Source of the DNA: Edaphobacter flagellatus
Lineage (GTDB): Bacteria; Acidobacteriota; Terriglobia; Terriglobales; Acidobacteriaceae
Reading direction: 5' to 3'
NCBI RefSeq assembly: GCF_025264665.1
Contig: NZ_CP073697.1
Location: 1,426,001 to 1,490,000, forward strand
DNA: 64,000 bases
Part shown: in pieces, positions 53,264 to 62,350 of the stretch
Position numbering within the stretch: position 1 is the first letter of the stretch
How the letters are laid out: every line of letters starts with the position of its first letter
The notes under the pieces: model-generated
What the model saw: only the letters and a program-made list of their open reading frames with translations
The model's database searches: none
What the model was told of the DNA's origin: nothing
Translations under genes and position numbers: made by a program

Positions 53264-54766
53264 TTACTTGCGGCGCCAGCGCACTCCGTCTTTTGAGTCT
53301 TCGATCAGGACGCCTTTGGCGAGCAGCTCATTGCGGATCGCATCGGCACGAGCAAAGTTGCGCGTCTTCTTGGCCTGCGTGCGTTCCGCCACCAGAGTGT
53401 CGATCTCCGCATCGGAAAGCGCGAAGTTGGTCATCAGCTCAGGCGCGACATCGGCCATGCGGCCTTCGGCTTCGGCCCATGCCAGTGCTGACCGGGTGAT
53501 CTCAGCGTCGTTGTCTTTGAGCACAGCGAAGACACCGTCGAACAACGCAAGCACCTTCAGCACTTCATCGACATTCTTCTTCGTCAGCGTACCCGCATCC
53601 GCAGCGCTGTTGACCACGCGAACCATATCGAAGATCGCCGCGCGCGCCTCAGCCGTATTCAGATCGTTGGCAAGCGCAGCCGTGTATTTGAGCCGCGCTT
53701 CGTCGATCTGCTGCGTCAGACTGTCTTCGATCTCGCCCGGCTTCTGTTGCGCACTCTCAGGCCAAGGCCCCTTCAACATGCGCTGATGGAACGTCCTCAG
53801 ACGCTCAATCGCATTCGTCGATTCCGTCAGCGAATCGAACGTAAAATTCATCTGATGACGATACGGAACCGAGATCAGCAGGAAGCGGATCGCCGAGGCG
53901 CGATAACCCTTCAGCAGCAGATCGCGTAGCGTGTAGAAGTTCCCTTCGGACTTCGACATCTTGCGCCCTTCCACCAGCAGGAAGCGCACATGCATCCAAT
54001 GGCGGGCGAAGGGCTTCTCACTCGCCGACTCCGACTGCGCGATCTCGTTCTCGTGATGCGGAAACATCAGGTCTTCCCCACCGCAATGGAGGTCGATCGA
54101 CTCGCCGAGAAACTTCATCGCCATCGCCGAGCATTCGATATGCCAGCCAGGACGACCACAGCCCAGCGCCGTGTTCCAGCTCTGCTCCCCCGGCTTACAG
54201 GCCTTCCAGAGAGCAAAATCGCGTGCGGCGTCTTTCTCGTACTCGTCGATATCGACACGAGCTCCGTCTTCGATCCCTTCGAAGTCCTTGCGCGAGAGCT
54301 TGCCGTACTCAGGAAAACGGGCGATGCGGAAATACCAGCTGCCGTCTTCGGCCTTATACGCGATATCGCGCGCAGCAAGCTTTTCGATCAGCTCGACCAT
54401 GTCGGGGATGCAGCTTGTCGCGTGAGCCACAATCTCCGAGCGCTCGATTCCCAGCGCGTCGGAATCTTCAAAGAAGGCCTTCTCGTACTTGGCGGTGTAC
54501 TCGGCGATCGGCTTTCCTGCTGCCGCGGCGTTGCGAATAATCTTGTCGTCGACGTCCGTGATATTCATCACGTACTTCACGGGGACGCCCTGCTGGCGCA
54601 TGAAGCGGCGAAGCACATCGACATGGAGGAAGGTCCTGAAGTTCCCGATATGCCCGTAGTCGTACACCGTCGGGCCACAACAATACATTCGCAGTTCGGG
54701 CGCGCCGACAGGCTCCAGCGTCTCAACCTTACCGCCCAGGGTATTAAAGAGTTCCATCGTTGCCAC
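53264..54766 (-). CDS. cysS: Cysteine--tRNA ligase
   Basis: CysS (500 residues) charges tRNA-Cys. The zinc-ligating region and HIGH motif are in YCCGPTVYDYGHIGNFRTF, then MNITDVDDKIIRNA. WHIECSAMAMKFLGESIDLH, HCGGEDLMFPHHENEIAQSE and the KMSKS region GRKMSKSEGNFYTLRDL follow. The C-terminal anticodon-binding part (from about residue 340) is helical and complete. Start ATG 54766 or the ATG three codons later is possible. It is convergent with the EamA gene, only 7 nt apart. Confidence 0.96.
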   Translation of the reverse strand: MATMELFNTLGGKVETLEPVGAPELRMYCCGPTVYDYGHIGNFRTFLHVDVLRRFMRQQGVPVKYVMNITDVDDKIIRNAAAAGKPIAEYTAKYEKAFFEDSDALGIERSEIVAHATSCIPDMVELIEKLAARDIAYKAEDGSWYFRIARFPEYGKLSRKDFEGIEDGARVDIDEYEKDAARDFALWKACKPGEQSWNTALGCGRPGWHIECSAMAMKFLGESIDLHCGGEDLMFPHHENEIAQSESASEKPFARHWMHVRFLLVEGRKMSKSEGNFYTLRDLLLKGYRASAIRFLLISVPYRHQMNFTFDSLTESTNAIERLRTFHQRMLKGPWPESAQQKPGEIEDSLTQQIDEARLKYTAALANDLNTAEARAAIFDMVRVVNSAADAGTLTKKNVDEVLKVLALFDGVFAVLKDNDAEITRSALAWAEAEGRMADVAPELMTNFALSDAEIDTLVAERTQAKKTRNFARADAIRNELLAKGVLIEDSKDGVRWRRK

Positions 54767-54899
54767 GTGCGCTTATTGACCTGCCGCAGCCGAGCACGGA
54801 GCACGGTGCAGACCCTCTCGCAGATTGATTTCGATAAATTTATCGAATGCTTCTCGATTTTATCTGACTTACAGCGCTCTCAGGTGGCAGTGAATACAG

Positions 54900-56111
54900 C
54901 TAAACGCCACCCAGCCGGAGCTGCGGAGCAGGCCCAAGATCGTCGGAGGCAAATTCACCTGCCACCAGCTTCGGCCATGCCGCAGCAGCGATCATTGCGG
55001 CATTGTCGGTCGAGAGCGCCAGCGAAGGAAACGCTACCGGCAGCCCACGTTTATCGCCTTCTGCCTGAAAACGACGGCGAAGCTCGCTGTTGGCGGCCAC
55101 ACCACCTGAAACCACGATACTTCGTACTCCGAATGTCTCCGCAGCAGCGAAGGTCTGGCGAAGCAGGTTGCCGACCACTGCATGCTGGAACGACGCAATC
55201 AGATCCAGTGTCTGCGCATCGCACCATGCAGCCGCCTCGTCAGAGCCCGGCTTCCACTCCGGATGATCGGCCAACATCGATCTTCGTTCGGCGATACGTT
55301 CGCGCATGCCCTGCGTCTCGATGTAGCGCAGCACAGCCGTCTTAATACCGCTGAAGGAAAAGTCGAAGGTTGGCCCATCCACCTTTGCGGGAGCCTTCTT
55401 ATTCTTCGGCACCATTCCATCACGATGGATGCGAGGCTTGATCTGCGCAAACCGGAACGGCACAGCCAGCGGATTGCCACGCTTTGCCAGTGCATCGATC
55501 CATGGGCCGCCGGGATACCCCAGCCCAAGCAGCTTCGCCACCTTGTCGTATGCTTCGCCAGCAGCATCGTCCACGGTACGACCAACGTTGCGATAACGCC
55601 ATGCTCCCTGCTCGCGCTGCTCCGCCAGATAGAGATGCGTGTGACCGCCCGAAACGACCAACGCCAGCAGCGGGCCGCCGTCCTGAGCTGACTTGCCAAC
55701 TCGCTGACTTGCTTCCATCAGAACCGCATGGATGTGCCCTTCCAGATGGTTTACCCCGATCAGCGGCTTATTGAATCCAAAGGTAAGTGCCTTGGCATAC
55801 GTGATGCCGACCAGCAGCGCTCCGGCAAGACCTGGGCCCTCCGTAACGGCCACAGCATCCAGATCGCCGAAACCAACGCCCGCACGGCTCATGGCTTCGC
55901 GGACAACGGGAACTATATTTTTCAGATGTTCCCGCGAAGCCAGCTCGGGCACCACGCCGCCATAGTTCGCATGCAGGTTCATCTGCGACGCAACAACATT
56001 CGACAGCGCCTCCGTCCCGCCACGCACCACAGCAGCGGCGGTCTCATCGCACGAGCTCTCAATGCCCAGAATCAGGCCTTTGCCCTTGCCATCATGGCCC
56101 GCATCGCGCAT
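54900..56111 (-). CDS. tsaD: tRNA N6-adenosine threonylcarbamoyltransferase
   Basis: TsaD (403 residues) transfers threonylcarbamoyl to A37 of ANN-decoding tRNAs together with TsaB and TsaE. The N-terminal [17 protein letters not shown] is the family signature. The metal-binding [21 protein letters not shown] and [10 protein letters not shown] follow, with [15 protein letters not shown] near the C-terminus. The frame continues upstream to 56177, but that part overlaps the divergent CCA gene; ATG at 56111 fits the family. It is somewhat longer than the usual 340 residues because of an insertion near [20 protein letters not shown]. Confidence 0.95.
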   Translation of the reverse strand: MRDAGHDGKGKGLILGIESSCDETAAAVVRGGTEALSNVVASQMNLHANYGGVVPELASREHLKNIVPVVREAMSRAGVGFGDLDAVAVTEGPGLAGALLVGITYAKALTFGFNKPLIGVNHLEGHIHAVLMEASQRVGKSAQDGGPLLALVVSGGHTHLYLAEQREQGAWRYRNVGRTVDDAAGEAYDKVAKLLGLGYPGGPWIDALAKRGNPLAVPFRFAQIKPRIHRDGMVPKNKKAPAKVDGPTFDFSFSGIKTAVLRYIETQGMRERIAERRSMLADHPEWKPGSDEAAAWCDAQTLDLIASFQHAVVGNLLRQTFAAAETFGVRSIVVSGGVAANSELRRRFQAEGDKRGLPVAFPSLALSTDNAAMIAAAAWPKLVAGEFASDDLGPAPQLRLGGV

Positions 56112-56133
56112 CTCTTTATCATAGGTGACAGAG

Positions 56134-57537
56134 ATGGCCGAGTCAGCACAACCCGTATCGTCCCACCCCGGATACATCGCAGCGCGTCAGATTGCGGAGA
56201 CACTGCGCGGCGCAGGCCATCAGGCCTACCTCGCCGGCGGATGCGTTCGCGATCTTCTGCTCGGGCTCGCCCCGAAGGACTACGATGTTGCGACCAGCGC
56301 CACGCCCGATGCCGTCCTCGCACTATTCCCCGATAAAAAAGCCTTCACCGTAGGCGCGCACTTCGGCGTCGTCCTGATCTGCGAGAGCGATGACGTCTCC
56401 ACCGAGGTCGCCACCTTCCGTCACGATGGAGCCTACTCCGACGGTCGACGCCCCGATGCCGTGCGATTCTCTTCCGATCCACGCGAGGACGTCCTTCGCC
56501 GTGACTTCACCATCAATGGCATGTTGCTCGACACTGCCCTATACGATCGAACTGCCGATGCCGCGCAGGCCACGCTCGATTACGTCGGCGGCCGCAACGA
56601 TCTTGCCACGCGCACAATCCGCGCTATCGGCAACCCGATCGAGCGCTTCGCTGAAGACAAACTCCGCATGCTCCGTGCCGTTCGTTTCGCCGCACGGCTT
56701 GGCTTCAGCATCGAACCGGCGACTGCCGAAGCCATCCGCACACTGGCTTCAGAGATCACCGTCGTCAGCCCGGAACGCATTCGCGATGAGCTGACTCTCA
56801 TTCTCACCGAAGGCGGCGCGCGTCGAGGCTTCGAGCTGCTCGACCAGCTCAACCTGCTGCCGTATATTCTTCCGGAGATCAACAAACTACACGGCGTCCA
56901 GCAGCCGCCCGAGTATCATCCCGAGGGTGATGTCTGGATTCACACCATGCTTCTGCTGGAAAAGCTTCCCGCCGGTGCCTCGCCCGCGCTCGCCTGGGGA
57001 GCGCTGCTGCACGATGTCGGCAAGCCCGCTACCTTTCGCCCCCCCGATCCTGCCATTCCAACTGACCGCATCCGCTTCAACGGGCACGTCGAGGTCGGCG
57101 TGCGCATCGCAGAGATCCTGCTGTCGCGCCTCCGCTTCTCCAATGAAGAGTCGGCGCAGATCGTCGCGCTCGTAAAAAATCACATGCGCTTCGGCGACGT
57201 AAAACACATGCGCGAGTCCACCCTTAAGCGCTTCCTGCGACTCCCGCACTTCGACGAGCATCTCGCGCTGCATCGCATCGATTGCCTCTCCTCACATGGC
57301 GATCTCAGCCTCTACGAGTTCGCTAAACAAAAGTACGAGTCTGTTCCGGTTGCCGAGATACGTCCGCAGCTCCTGCTGACAGGGCGAGAGTTGATTGCAG
57401 CAGGCTACAACCCGGGACCTGGTTTCAAAAAAATGCTTGAAGCCGCCGAAGATGCACAACTCGAAGGCACGATTAGCAATCAAATCGAGGCACTTCACTT
57501 TATCCGCGAGCGTTTTGGCGCACCGCACCAGTCCTGA
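56134..57537 (+). CDS. cca: CCA tRNA nucleotidyltransferase
   Basis: This 467-residue enzyme builds or repairs the tRNA 3' CCA (or, as a CC- or A-adding variant, part of it). The nucleotidyltransferase head has [20 protein letters not shown] with the GG and the catalytic DxD-like region, then [33 protein letters not shown] and [15 protein letters not shown]. An HD-domain-like segment follows ([40 protein letters not shown]). ATG at 56134 has AGGTGA 5 nt upstream; a GTG at 56125 is less likely. It is divergent from tsaD with only 22 nt between starts. Confidence 0.92.
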   Translation: MAESAQPVSSHPGYIAARQIAETLRGAGHQAYLAGGCVRDLLLGLAPKDYDVATSATPDAVLALFPDKKAFTVGAHFGVVLICESDDVSTEVATFRHDGAYSDGRRPDAVRFSSDPREDVLRRDFTINGMLLDTALYDRTADAAQATLDYVGGRNDLATRTIRAIGNPIERFAEDKLRMLRAVRFAARLGFSIEPATAEAIRTLASEITVVSPERIRDELTLILTEGGARRGFELLDQLNLLPYILPEINKLHGVQQPPEYHPEGDVWIHTMLLLEKLPAGASPALAWGALLHDVGKPATFRPPDPAIPTDRIRFNGHVEVGVRIAEILLSRLRFSNEESAQIVALVKNHMRFGDVKHMRESTLKRFLRLPHFDEHLALHRIDCLSSHGDLSLYEFAKQKYESVPVAEIRPQLLLTGRELIAAGYNPGPGFKKMLEAAEDAQLEGTISNQIEALHFIRERFGAPHQS

Positions 57538-57751
57538 CCATTCGCCCCCTCGCTCATCTTCTCAATCAGAAGACTCCATATATCAATGACATCCAAATGA
57601 GGTTATATTTTGGTTGAGCTTACGTAGCGAGCCGATGAACAGGTGCAAGAGATGCTTTGGCAAAAATCTCGTCGGGCAGACTTAGCAACTTGATCTCTAG
57701 CCCAGACAGCCGAATCACGCTATCATCCCCTGTGTAACCGTGGAGAACGCC

Positions 57752-58126
57752 ATGCTCGCACACGCTCACCCTGTCGGCTTCGTCCTAACTGTCGACGCAG
57801 AACGCGCTCGCCGCTTCTATGTCGATACGCTGGGCCTCACCTTTGTCGCCGACGATCCCTTTGCCATCACCATCCGCTCCAATAGCATCGATATCCGCAT
57901 CGTTCGCATCAAGGCCTTCAGCCCTTCGCCACACACGGTCCTTGGCTGGGAGGTCTCTGACATCGAAGCTACCGCCAAACAGTTCGCCGCAGCGGGCATC
58001 GCCTTCGAACGCTATCCCTTCATCGAACAGGACGCCAACGGCATCTGGAACGCACCCGACGGCAGAGCCAAGATCGGCTGGTTCAAAGATCCCGACGGCA
58101 ACGTCCTCTCCATCGCGCAACACTAA
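57752..58126 (+). CDS. VOC (glyoxalase/dioxygenase-like) family protein
   Basis: This 124-residue single-domain vicinal-oxygen-chelate protein has the opening HPVGFVLTVDAERARRFYVD, TLGLTFVADDPFAITI, then GIAFERYPFIEQDANGIW and the closing GWFKDPDGNVLSIAQ, all typical of this fold. ATG at 57752 has GGAG 6 nt upstream and is chosen over an in-frame GTG at 57740. The enzyme class is unknown; it may be a lyase, isomerase or resistance protein. Confidence 0.88.
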   Translation: MLAHAHPVGFVLTVDAERARRFYVDTLGLTFVADDPFAITIRSNSIDIRIVRIKAFSPSPHTVLGWEVSDIEATAKQFAAAGIAFERYPFIEQDANGIWNAPDGRAKIGWFKDPDGNVLSIAQH

Positions 58127-58144
58127 AAATAGCTCTGAGCAGGA

Positions 58145-58612
58145 CTACTTCTTCGCTGTCCCGGCATCCACGGCGGCCTGCGAGACCCCTTCCATCGTCT
58201 CGAGCAGCTGTAGCCATTCCATTCCCTTCAGATGTCTGCGAAGCGCCTCCTGCGCTCGCCGCCACCCGGGCCGGGCCTGCGTCAGCATGACGCGCCCTTC
58301 AGCGGTCAACGAAAGCTCCCGCCGGCGCCCATCGCCTGAGCCAGTTTCCGATTCCACCCAGCCTCGCTGCCGTAGCACCTTCAAATTACGCGAGAGCGTC
58401 GTCTTGTCCATTCCCAGTGCATGGGCGATCGCTGTCTGTCCCTTCGTCGCCATATGTTCCACCATCATCAGCAGCGCAAACTGCCCTGCCTCAATGCCGT
58501 AATCGGCCAGGTAGCTGTCATAAAGCTGGGTCAGCAGCCGCGCGGCGCGCCGCGTCGAGGCTAGCGCGCACACTGGCCAATGCAGCGTTTCAGGAATCGC
58601 CTTCTTCCGCAT
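58145..58612 (-). CDS. MarR family transcriptional regulator
   Basis: This 155-residue regulator has a winged helix-turn-helix at about residues 45-100: GQFALLMMVEHMATKGQTAI, AHALGMDKTTLSRNLKVLRQ (recognition helix) and GRRRELSLTAEGRVMLTQAR (wing). It follows the secreted YciI-like gene on the same strand with 54 nt between, so the pair may be one operon. A palindromic operator candidate lies upstream of that gene (59129-59150). The ligand is unknown. Confidence 0.9.
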   Translation of the reverse strand: MRKKAIPETLHWPVCALASTRRAARLLTQLYDSYLADYGIEAGQFALLMMVEHMATKGQTAIAHALGMDKTTLSRNLKVLRQRGWVESETGSGDGRRRELSLTAEGRVMLTQARPGWRRAQEALRRHLKGMEWLQLLETMEGVSQAAVDAGTAKK

Positions 58613-58666
58613 CGTTTCTAAGTCTAAAACCCTGGAGAGAGAGTCTAAAGTCCCGGAGCGCGAACC

Positions 58667-59116
58667 TTAGCGGCCTGCTTCCCCCTCACTCGGCGGTCCG
58701 GCCAACAGGAACCGCAGCGGCATGAGCGGGCCTACCGGCATATACTCCTCCTCCATATAGCCTGCCGCGTGCAGAGGCAAGCCTTCCATGATCGACTTCG
58801 CTTCCTCTACCGTCTTCGCGCGCACAAAGAACACAACTCCCTTGCCATCGCCGCGCGAATACCACTGCTCAATCTTGCCATCGAGATAGAGCTTCACCGT
58901 CTCCCTCACCTCTCGCGGCATCACCTTCATCACATCTTCACGCGCAATACCAGACTTCACCGTCAGGACCACCATCACCGCCGTCACCAAGGGTGCCGGT
59001 GCGGAGCGAGCCTGCGGGGTGGGCTGCGCCGATACAGGTTGGGCAGTCGCTAAGGGTCCCTGCGCCAGCATTCCAACGCCGGCCAGTGCAACAGCGGAGA
59101 GATTCTTGAGTGTCAT
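58667..59116 (-). CDS. Secreted YciI/muconolactone isomerase-like protein
   Basis: This is a 149-residue protein from ATG 59116 (GGAGG 7 nt upstream; the longer frame is rejected). A signal peptide (KNLSAVALAGVGMLAQGPLA) is followed by a linker and a YciI-like domain (VTAVMVVLTVKSGIAREDVM, IEQWYSRGDGKGVVFFVRAK, TVEEAKSIMEGLPLHAAGYM). It is unusual for this fold to be exported. A perfect 22-nt palindrome lies directly upstream of its Shine-Dalgarno sequence, and a MarR gene follows, suggesting repression by MarR. Confidence 0.8.
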   Translation of the reverse strand: MTLKNLSAVALAGVGMLAQGPLATAQPVSAQPTPQARSAPAPLVTAVMVVLTVKSGIAREDVMKVMPREVRETVKLYLDGKIEQWYSRGDGKGVVFFVRAKTVEEAKSIMEGLPLHAAGYMEEEYMPVGPLMPLRFLLAGPPSEGEAGR

Positions 59117-59128
59117 GGGTAAACCTCC

Positions 59129-59150
59129 ATTAGTTGTAGATACAACTAAT
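59129..59150. promoter_or_regulatory. Candidate MarR operator (22-nt palindrome)
   Basis: ATTAGTTGTA-GA-TACAACTAAT is a perfect inverted repeat of 10-nt arms around GA, placed just upstream of the Shine-Dalgarno sequence of the secreted YciI-like gene. AGTTGTA/TACAACT arms are typical of MarR-family operators. It also lies between this gene and the divergent kdsA gene. Confidence 0.65.
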
Positions 59151-59208
59151 AGCACAGATGCAGCTCACTCGCTTCAGGTGCAACCTTCCGCTATGGTCAA
59201 ATAGTTTT

Positions 59209-60051
59209 GTGACGAATCCCTTTGAGATCCCCCGCGGCAACATCCAGGTCGGACACGGCCGTCTCTTCCTCATTGCAGGCCCCTGTGTCATCGAGTCCGA
59301 GCAGCACGCTCGCATGATGGCCGACTCCATCCAGCGCATTACCTCGGACCTCGGGGTCCCGTATATCTTCAAAGCCAGCTACGACAAGGCCAATCGCACC
59401 TCGATCCACAGTTTCCGTGGCCCCGGTCTCGTCGAAGGCACACGCATTCTGCGCAGCATCGCTGAATCCACCGGCCTGCCCGTCCTCACCGACGTTCACA
59501 CTGCCGAAGATTGCCGCGTAGCCGCCGAAACCGTCGATGTCCTCCAGATTCCTGCCTTCCTCTGCCGTCAGACCGACCTGCTGATCGCCGCAGCCGACGC
59601 CGCAAAACAGAACAACTGCGCTATCAACATCAAGAAGGGCCAGTTCGTCGCTCCCGCCGACATGCGTCACGCCGTCGAGAAGGTTCGCGAAAGCGGTTGC
59701 AACCGTGTCTCGCTCACCGAGCGAGGAGCCAGCTTCGGCTACAACAACCTCGTCGTCGATATGCGCTCGCTGCCGATTATGCGCGGCTTCGCTCCGGTCG
59801 TCTTCGACGGCACTCACTCGGTACAGACGCCCTCAGCGGCCAATGGAGTCTCCGGCGGCCAGCCCGAGTTCATCCCCATCCTCGCTCGCGCCGCCGTCGC
59901 TGCAGGGGTGGACGGGGTCTTCCTGGAGGTTCACAATGACCCGCCGCACGCTAAAAGCGACGGAGCCAATGCACTCCATCTCAACCGCCTCCAGTCCGTG
60001 CTTGAGACTCTTCTCTCTATCCACGAGACCGTCAAAGGAATCGCGCTCTAG
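59209..60051 (+). CDS. kdsA: 2-dehydro-3-deoxyphosphooctonate aldolase (KDO-8-P synthase)
   Basis: KdsA (280 residues from GTG 59209) condenses phosphoenolpyruvate and arabinose-5-phosphate, the first committed step to KDO for lipopolysaccharide. LFLIAGPCVIESEQHARMMA is diagnostic. FKASYDKANRTSIHSFRGPG, TDVHTAEDCRVAAETVDVLQ, QIPAFLCRQTDLLIAAADAA, NIKKGQFVAPADMRHAVEKV and VFDGTHSVQTPSAANGVSGG follow. The family begins near MTNPFEIP. A longer frame starts at 59158, but no strong Shine-Dalgarno sequence is seen for either, so the start is uncertain. The presence of KDO synthesis supports a diderm cell envelope. Confidence 0.94.
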   Translation: MTNPFEIPRGNIQVGHGRLFLIAGPCVIESEQHARMMADSIQRITSDLGVPYIFKASYDKANRTSIHSFRGPGLVEGTRILRSIAESTGLPVLTDVHTAEDCRVAAETVDVLQIPAFLCRQTDLLIAAADAAKQNNCAINIKKGQFVAPADMRHAVEKVRESGCNRVSLTERGASFGYNNLVVDMRSLPIMRGFAPVVFDGTHSVQTPSAANGVSGGQPEFIPILARAAVAAGVDGVFLEVHNDPPHAKSDGANALHLNRLQSVLETLLSIHETVKGIAL

Positions 60052-60092
60052 CTCGGCTTCACTCCCGAAATCTTGTAGGCAGCAAAAAAAAC

Positions 60093-60112
60093 GGCCCCTC
60101 GCTAGAGGGGCC
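60093..60112 (-). terminator. Terminator of the OmpA-like gene
   Basis: A perfect 8-bp stem, GGCCCCTC with GAGGGGCC, and a 4-nt loop are followed on the minus strand by TTTTTTTT after one intervening G and T (60084-60091). It lies about 130 nt after the stop of the OmpA-like gene. A further 8-bp stem (60194-60201 with 60216-60223) lies closer to that stop codon. Confidence 0.88.
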
Positions 60113-60240
60113 AATCTGCCTTGGTTCTCTCTGGTTAGGAGAGTCTATTGCGGGAACGATCTCTGTCGTTGCCCTGCAAACTTACAAACTGTCGGGCGGC
60201 ACTGCCGTGAAGCGATGCCGCCCTGGGGGGAGGGCTACAA

Positions 60241-61143
60241 CTACTGGTTAGTCTCCGGAGGAGCGCTAACGCCCGTGCGAGACGCTGGCGCCGTAGGCGC
60301 TGCGTTCGATGCTGAGGACGAATCCATCGTGGCAAGGCTGTTGTGCAGCAGGGTCACGCGGACTCCGTTGCTGACAGCGACTTCACCATCGGTTGACTTC
60401 GCCGTGTTCTTGCCGAGACCGGTGCGATAGATGCGATACACCGGAACCTGATGCTCGGTCACAAGGTAACGAACGACTGAGTCCGCCATAGCCTGCGAGC
60501 TCTGCACACCCGAGCGGCTATATCCCTGAACCTCGATGATGTAGCCCTTCTCATTTGCGAGCTTGGCTGCCATATCGTCCAGATCGGCCTTCGCCTTCGG
60601 TCCCAGGCTCGTACGTCCCTGAGAGAACTTCACCGAAGTCGCTGCGACCTGCTGGTACTGGTCAAGATTCGTCACCGTCGTGTTCAGCGAAGTGGCGCGG
60701 TTGCTGGCGGTTGTTGCGGTTGTCTGAGCAGCGTTGGCGCGGTTCGAAGCATCCATCGCGTGCTGGTCTGCGAGTTCGGCTGCACTCTGGGCCTTGTTGA
60801 TTCCGGCCGTTGCGCGAGCATCTACATCGCGAATGTCATTTGCATTTTTGGCCTGAAGCTGATCAAGCTCGTTGACGCGATCCTTCACAGGATCAACCTG
60901 CCTGTGTACCCACTTCTTGCGGGCCAGCGGGTTCATGTGTCCCCAGAAGCCTTCCTTCGACTGCGACTCCAGCGGCTTGCCGGTGGCATAGGTGGACTTA
61001 TCATCAACGCTCATCTGGCTGGGCGCTGCAGGGGGCTGGTCAGACGGGGTCGTCTGAGTGGCGGACTGAGCCAGGGCGCTCATTCCCATGGTGGTGCCGA
61101 GTACTACAACTGAGAGACCAATCTTATATCCGGGTTTCGTCAT
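60241..61143 (-). CDS. OmpA-family outer-membrane/periplasmic protein
   Basis: This 300-residue protein has a signal peptide (IGLSVVVLGTTMGMSALA, then QSATQ), a proline-rich segment, a predicted coiled coil at about residues 85-160 (VKDRVNELDQLQAKNANDI, AELADQHAMDASNRANAAQT) and a C-terminal OmpA-like domain (SVKFSQGRTSLGPKAKADLD, GYIIEVQGYSRSGVQSSQAM, VYRIYRTGLGKNTA). The OmpA domain is a variant: the peptidoglycan-binding NxxLSxxRA helix is altered to SQAMADSVVRYLV. A structural role linking outer membrane and peptidoglycan is likely. A strong terminator follows. Confidence 0.85.
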   Translation of the reverse strand: MTKPGYKIGLSVVVLGTTMGMSALAQSATQTTPSDQPPAAPSQMSVDDKSTYATGKPLESQSKEGFWGHMNPLARKKWVHRQVDPVKDRVNELDQLQAKNANDIRDVDARATAGINKAQSAAELADQHAMDASNRANAAQTTATTASNRATSLNTTVTNLDQYQQVAATSVKFSQGRTSLGPKAKADLDDMAAKLANEKGYIIEVQGYSRSGVQSSQAMADSVVRYLVTEHQVPVYRIYRTGLGKNTAKSTDGEVAVSNGVRVTLLHNSLATMDSSSASNAAPTAPASRTGVSAPPETNQ

Positions 61144-61420
61144 GTTTTTTGCTCCTCATGCACCAGCCGTCTGCCGTATCAGACGTCTGTATGCCCCAAC
61201 TAAGAGCACCTGCCATGCCAAACTGACGAAATATCGATTAAGCTTTACAAATCAGTGATTTGGGAAGGAAAACCCTCGAACCGCCCTGCCTGCGAAGAAA
61301 CGCCTCTTCAAGCAAAATCTTCCAGCCGGCCGGTAAGTATTACTGAGCGACCCTTCACCAGCCCGTAACACTGAAAATTGTTCGATTTAGCTCCCCGGCG
61401 GCCAGTCTCCGGACAGACTT
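61144..61420 (-). other. Intergenic region upstream of the OmpA-like gene
   Basis: This is 277 nt between two minus-strand genes, expected to contain the promoter of the OmpA-like gene. A short inverted repeat (AGACGTCTG region) is present near 61181-61190 but nothing definite. Confidence 0.35.
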
Positions 61421-61966
61421 TTACTTCGTGTCCACCCGAACTACCTGGATATCGGGCATCTGCATGTTCCAATTCGCCGGAATCGACTCAAAAATAAGAC
61501 GAAACTCACGCTCGTCTCCCGGCGCCAGCGGAGCAGCACTCACCGGCTGCGTATCCACATAAGGCTCCCGCGTGCGGACCAGCGCCAGCGGCACCGTATC
61601 CACCTGCGGCGGCATCTGCTCCTCATTGCGGAACAGCACCTGCACCGTCACCCCGGTCACCGTCGAGGAGCCCGTATTTTTGATCTTCCCGTCGATAAAG
61701 GTCGATTTGCCCCCCGAAAGACTCGTGGACTCACTCATCGCCAGGCTCGAAAGCGGAAGACTGGCCGCATAGGCCGCCGGCGGCTGGATGCCCTTAATTT
61801 CTGCTCCCTTGCGGCGCCCGGCCACAATCAGCCCTGCCAGAACCAGCACAACCACAGCCCCAGCCACCAGCCATGCCGAAAGCGGCATCCCCTGTTGCTT
61901 CGTCTCTGGAGCAAAGACCGGAGCCTGCCGGTTCACCGCCTCATCTTTCCGCTCGAAATCGCTCAT
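61421..61966 (-). CDS. DUF2393-like membrane-anchored protein (tentative)
   Basis: From ATG 61966 the product is 181 residues. It has a short cytoplasmic N-terminus, a single membrane helix (AWLVAGAVVVLVLAGLIVAG) and a periplasmic domain (SGGKSTFIDGKIKNTGSSTV, TGVTVQVLFRNEEQMPPQV, GDEREFRLIFESIPANWN). The domain resembles FxLYD/DUF2393-type beta sandwiches found as single-pass anchored proteins in Acidobacteriota. Function is unknown. The longer frame to 62035 has no family match. Confidence 0.7.
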   Translation of the reverse strand: MSDFERKDEAVNRQAPVFAPETKQQGMPLSAWLVAGAVVVLVLAGLIVAGRRKGAEIKGIQPPAAYAASLPLSSLAMSESTSLSGGKSTFIDGKIKNTGSSTVTGVTVQVLFRNEEQMPPQVDTVPLALVRTREPYVDTQPVSAAPLAPGDEREFRLIFESIPANWNMQMPDIQVVRVDTK

Positions 61967-62146
61967 AGGCGAAGATTCTAACTCTTTTAGCCAGCCCGAA
62001 TTGCGCTTATGCCGTCCAACCGTAAGAACCAGCAAGCTTCACCGCGTGAAACTTATCGGGAATTTCATCTTGTCAGCAGAACTTCCTGTTCCAGAATCGC
62101 GTTAAGCAGATTGAACATCTACTCCTGTAGCAGGAGCACGAGAGCG

Positions 62147-62341
62147 ATGACTCCCCCGATCGGCTTTAGAACAAATACCGGCGACACCGACTCTCTGCAG
62201 GAGATCAGGCCCACGGCTATCCTCACTGAGGCCGATGGCACAGCTGTTGTTTCGGCTCTGCCGACCTCGCAGTTCGCCGATCGCGCCTATCGCATCGCCG
62301 CACTGACCGCTGGCATCGCCCTGCTCGCTTCTTTCTTCTAA
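62147..62341 (+). CDS. Small hypothetical protein with C-terminal membrane helix
   Basis: From ATG 62147 (GAGAG upstream) the product is 64 residues: TPPIGFRTNTGDTDSLQEI, then a C-terminal hydrophobic stretch (RIAALTAGIALLASFF). The longer frame to 62009 is not convincing. It may be a tail-anchored small protein or a spurious frame; it is convergent with the ATPase gene, 9 nt apart. Confidence 0.4.
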   Translation: MTPPIGFRTNTGDTDSLQEIRPTAILTEADGTAVVSALPTSQFADRAYRIAALTAGIALLASFF

Positions 62342-62350
62342 CGCGATCTC

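Noticed and set aside
53990..55345. 451-codon plus-strand frame
   Set aside because: It is antisense to cysS and part of tsaD, without recognisable motifs.
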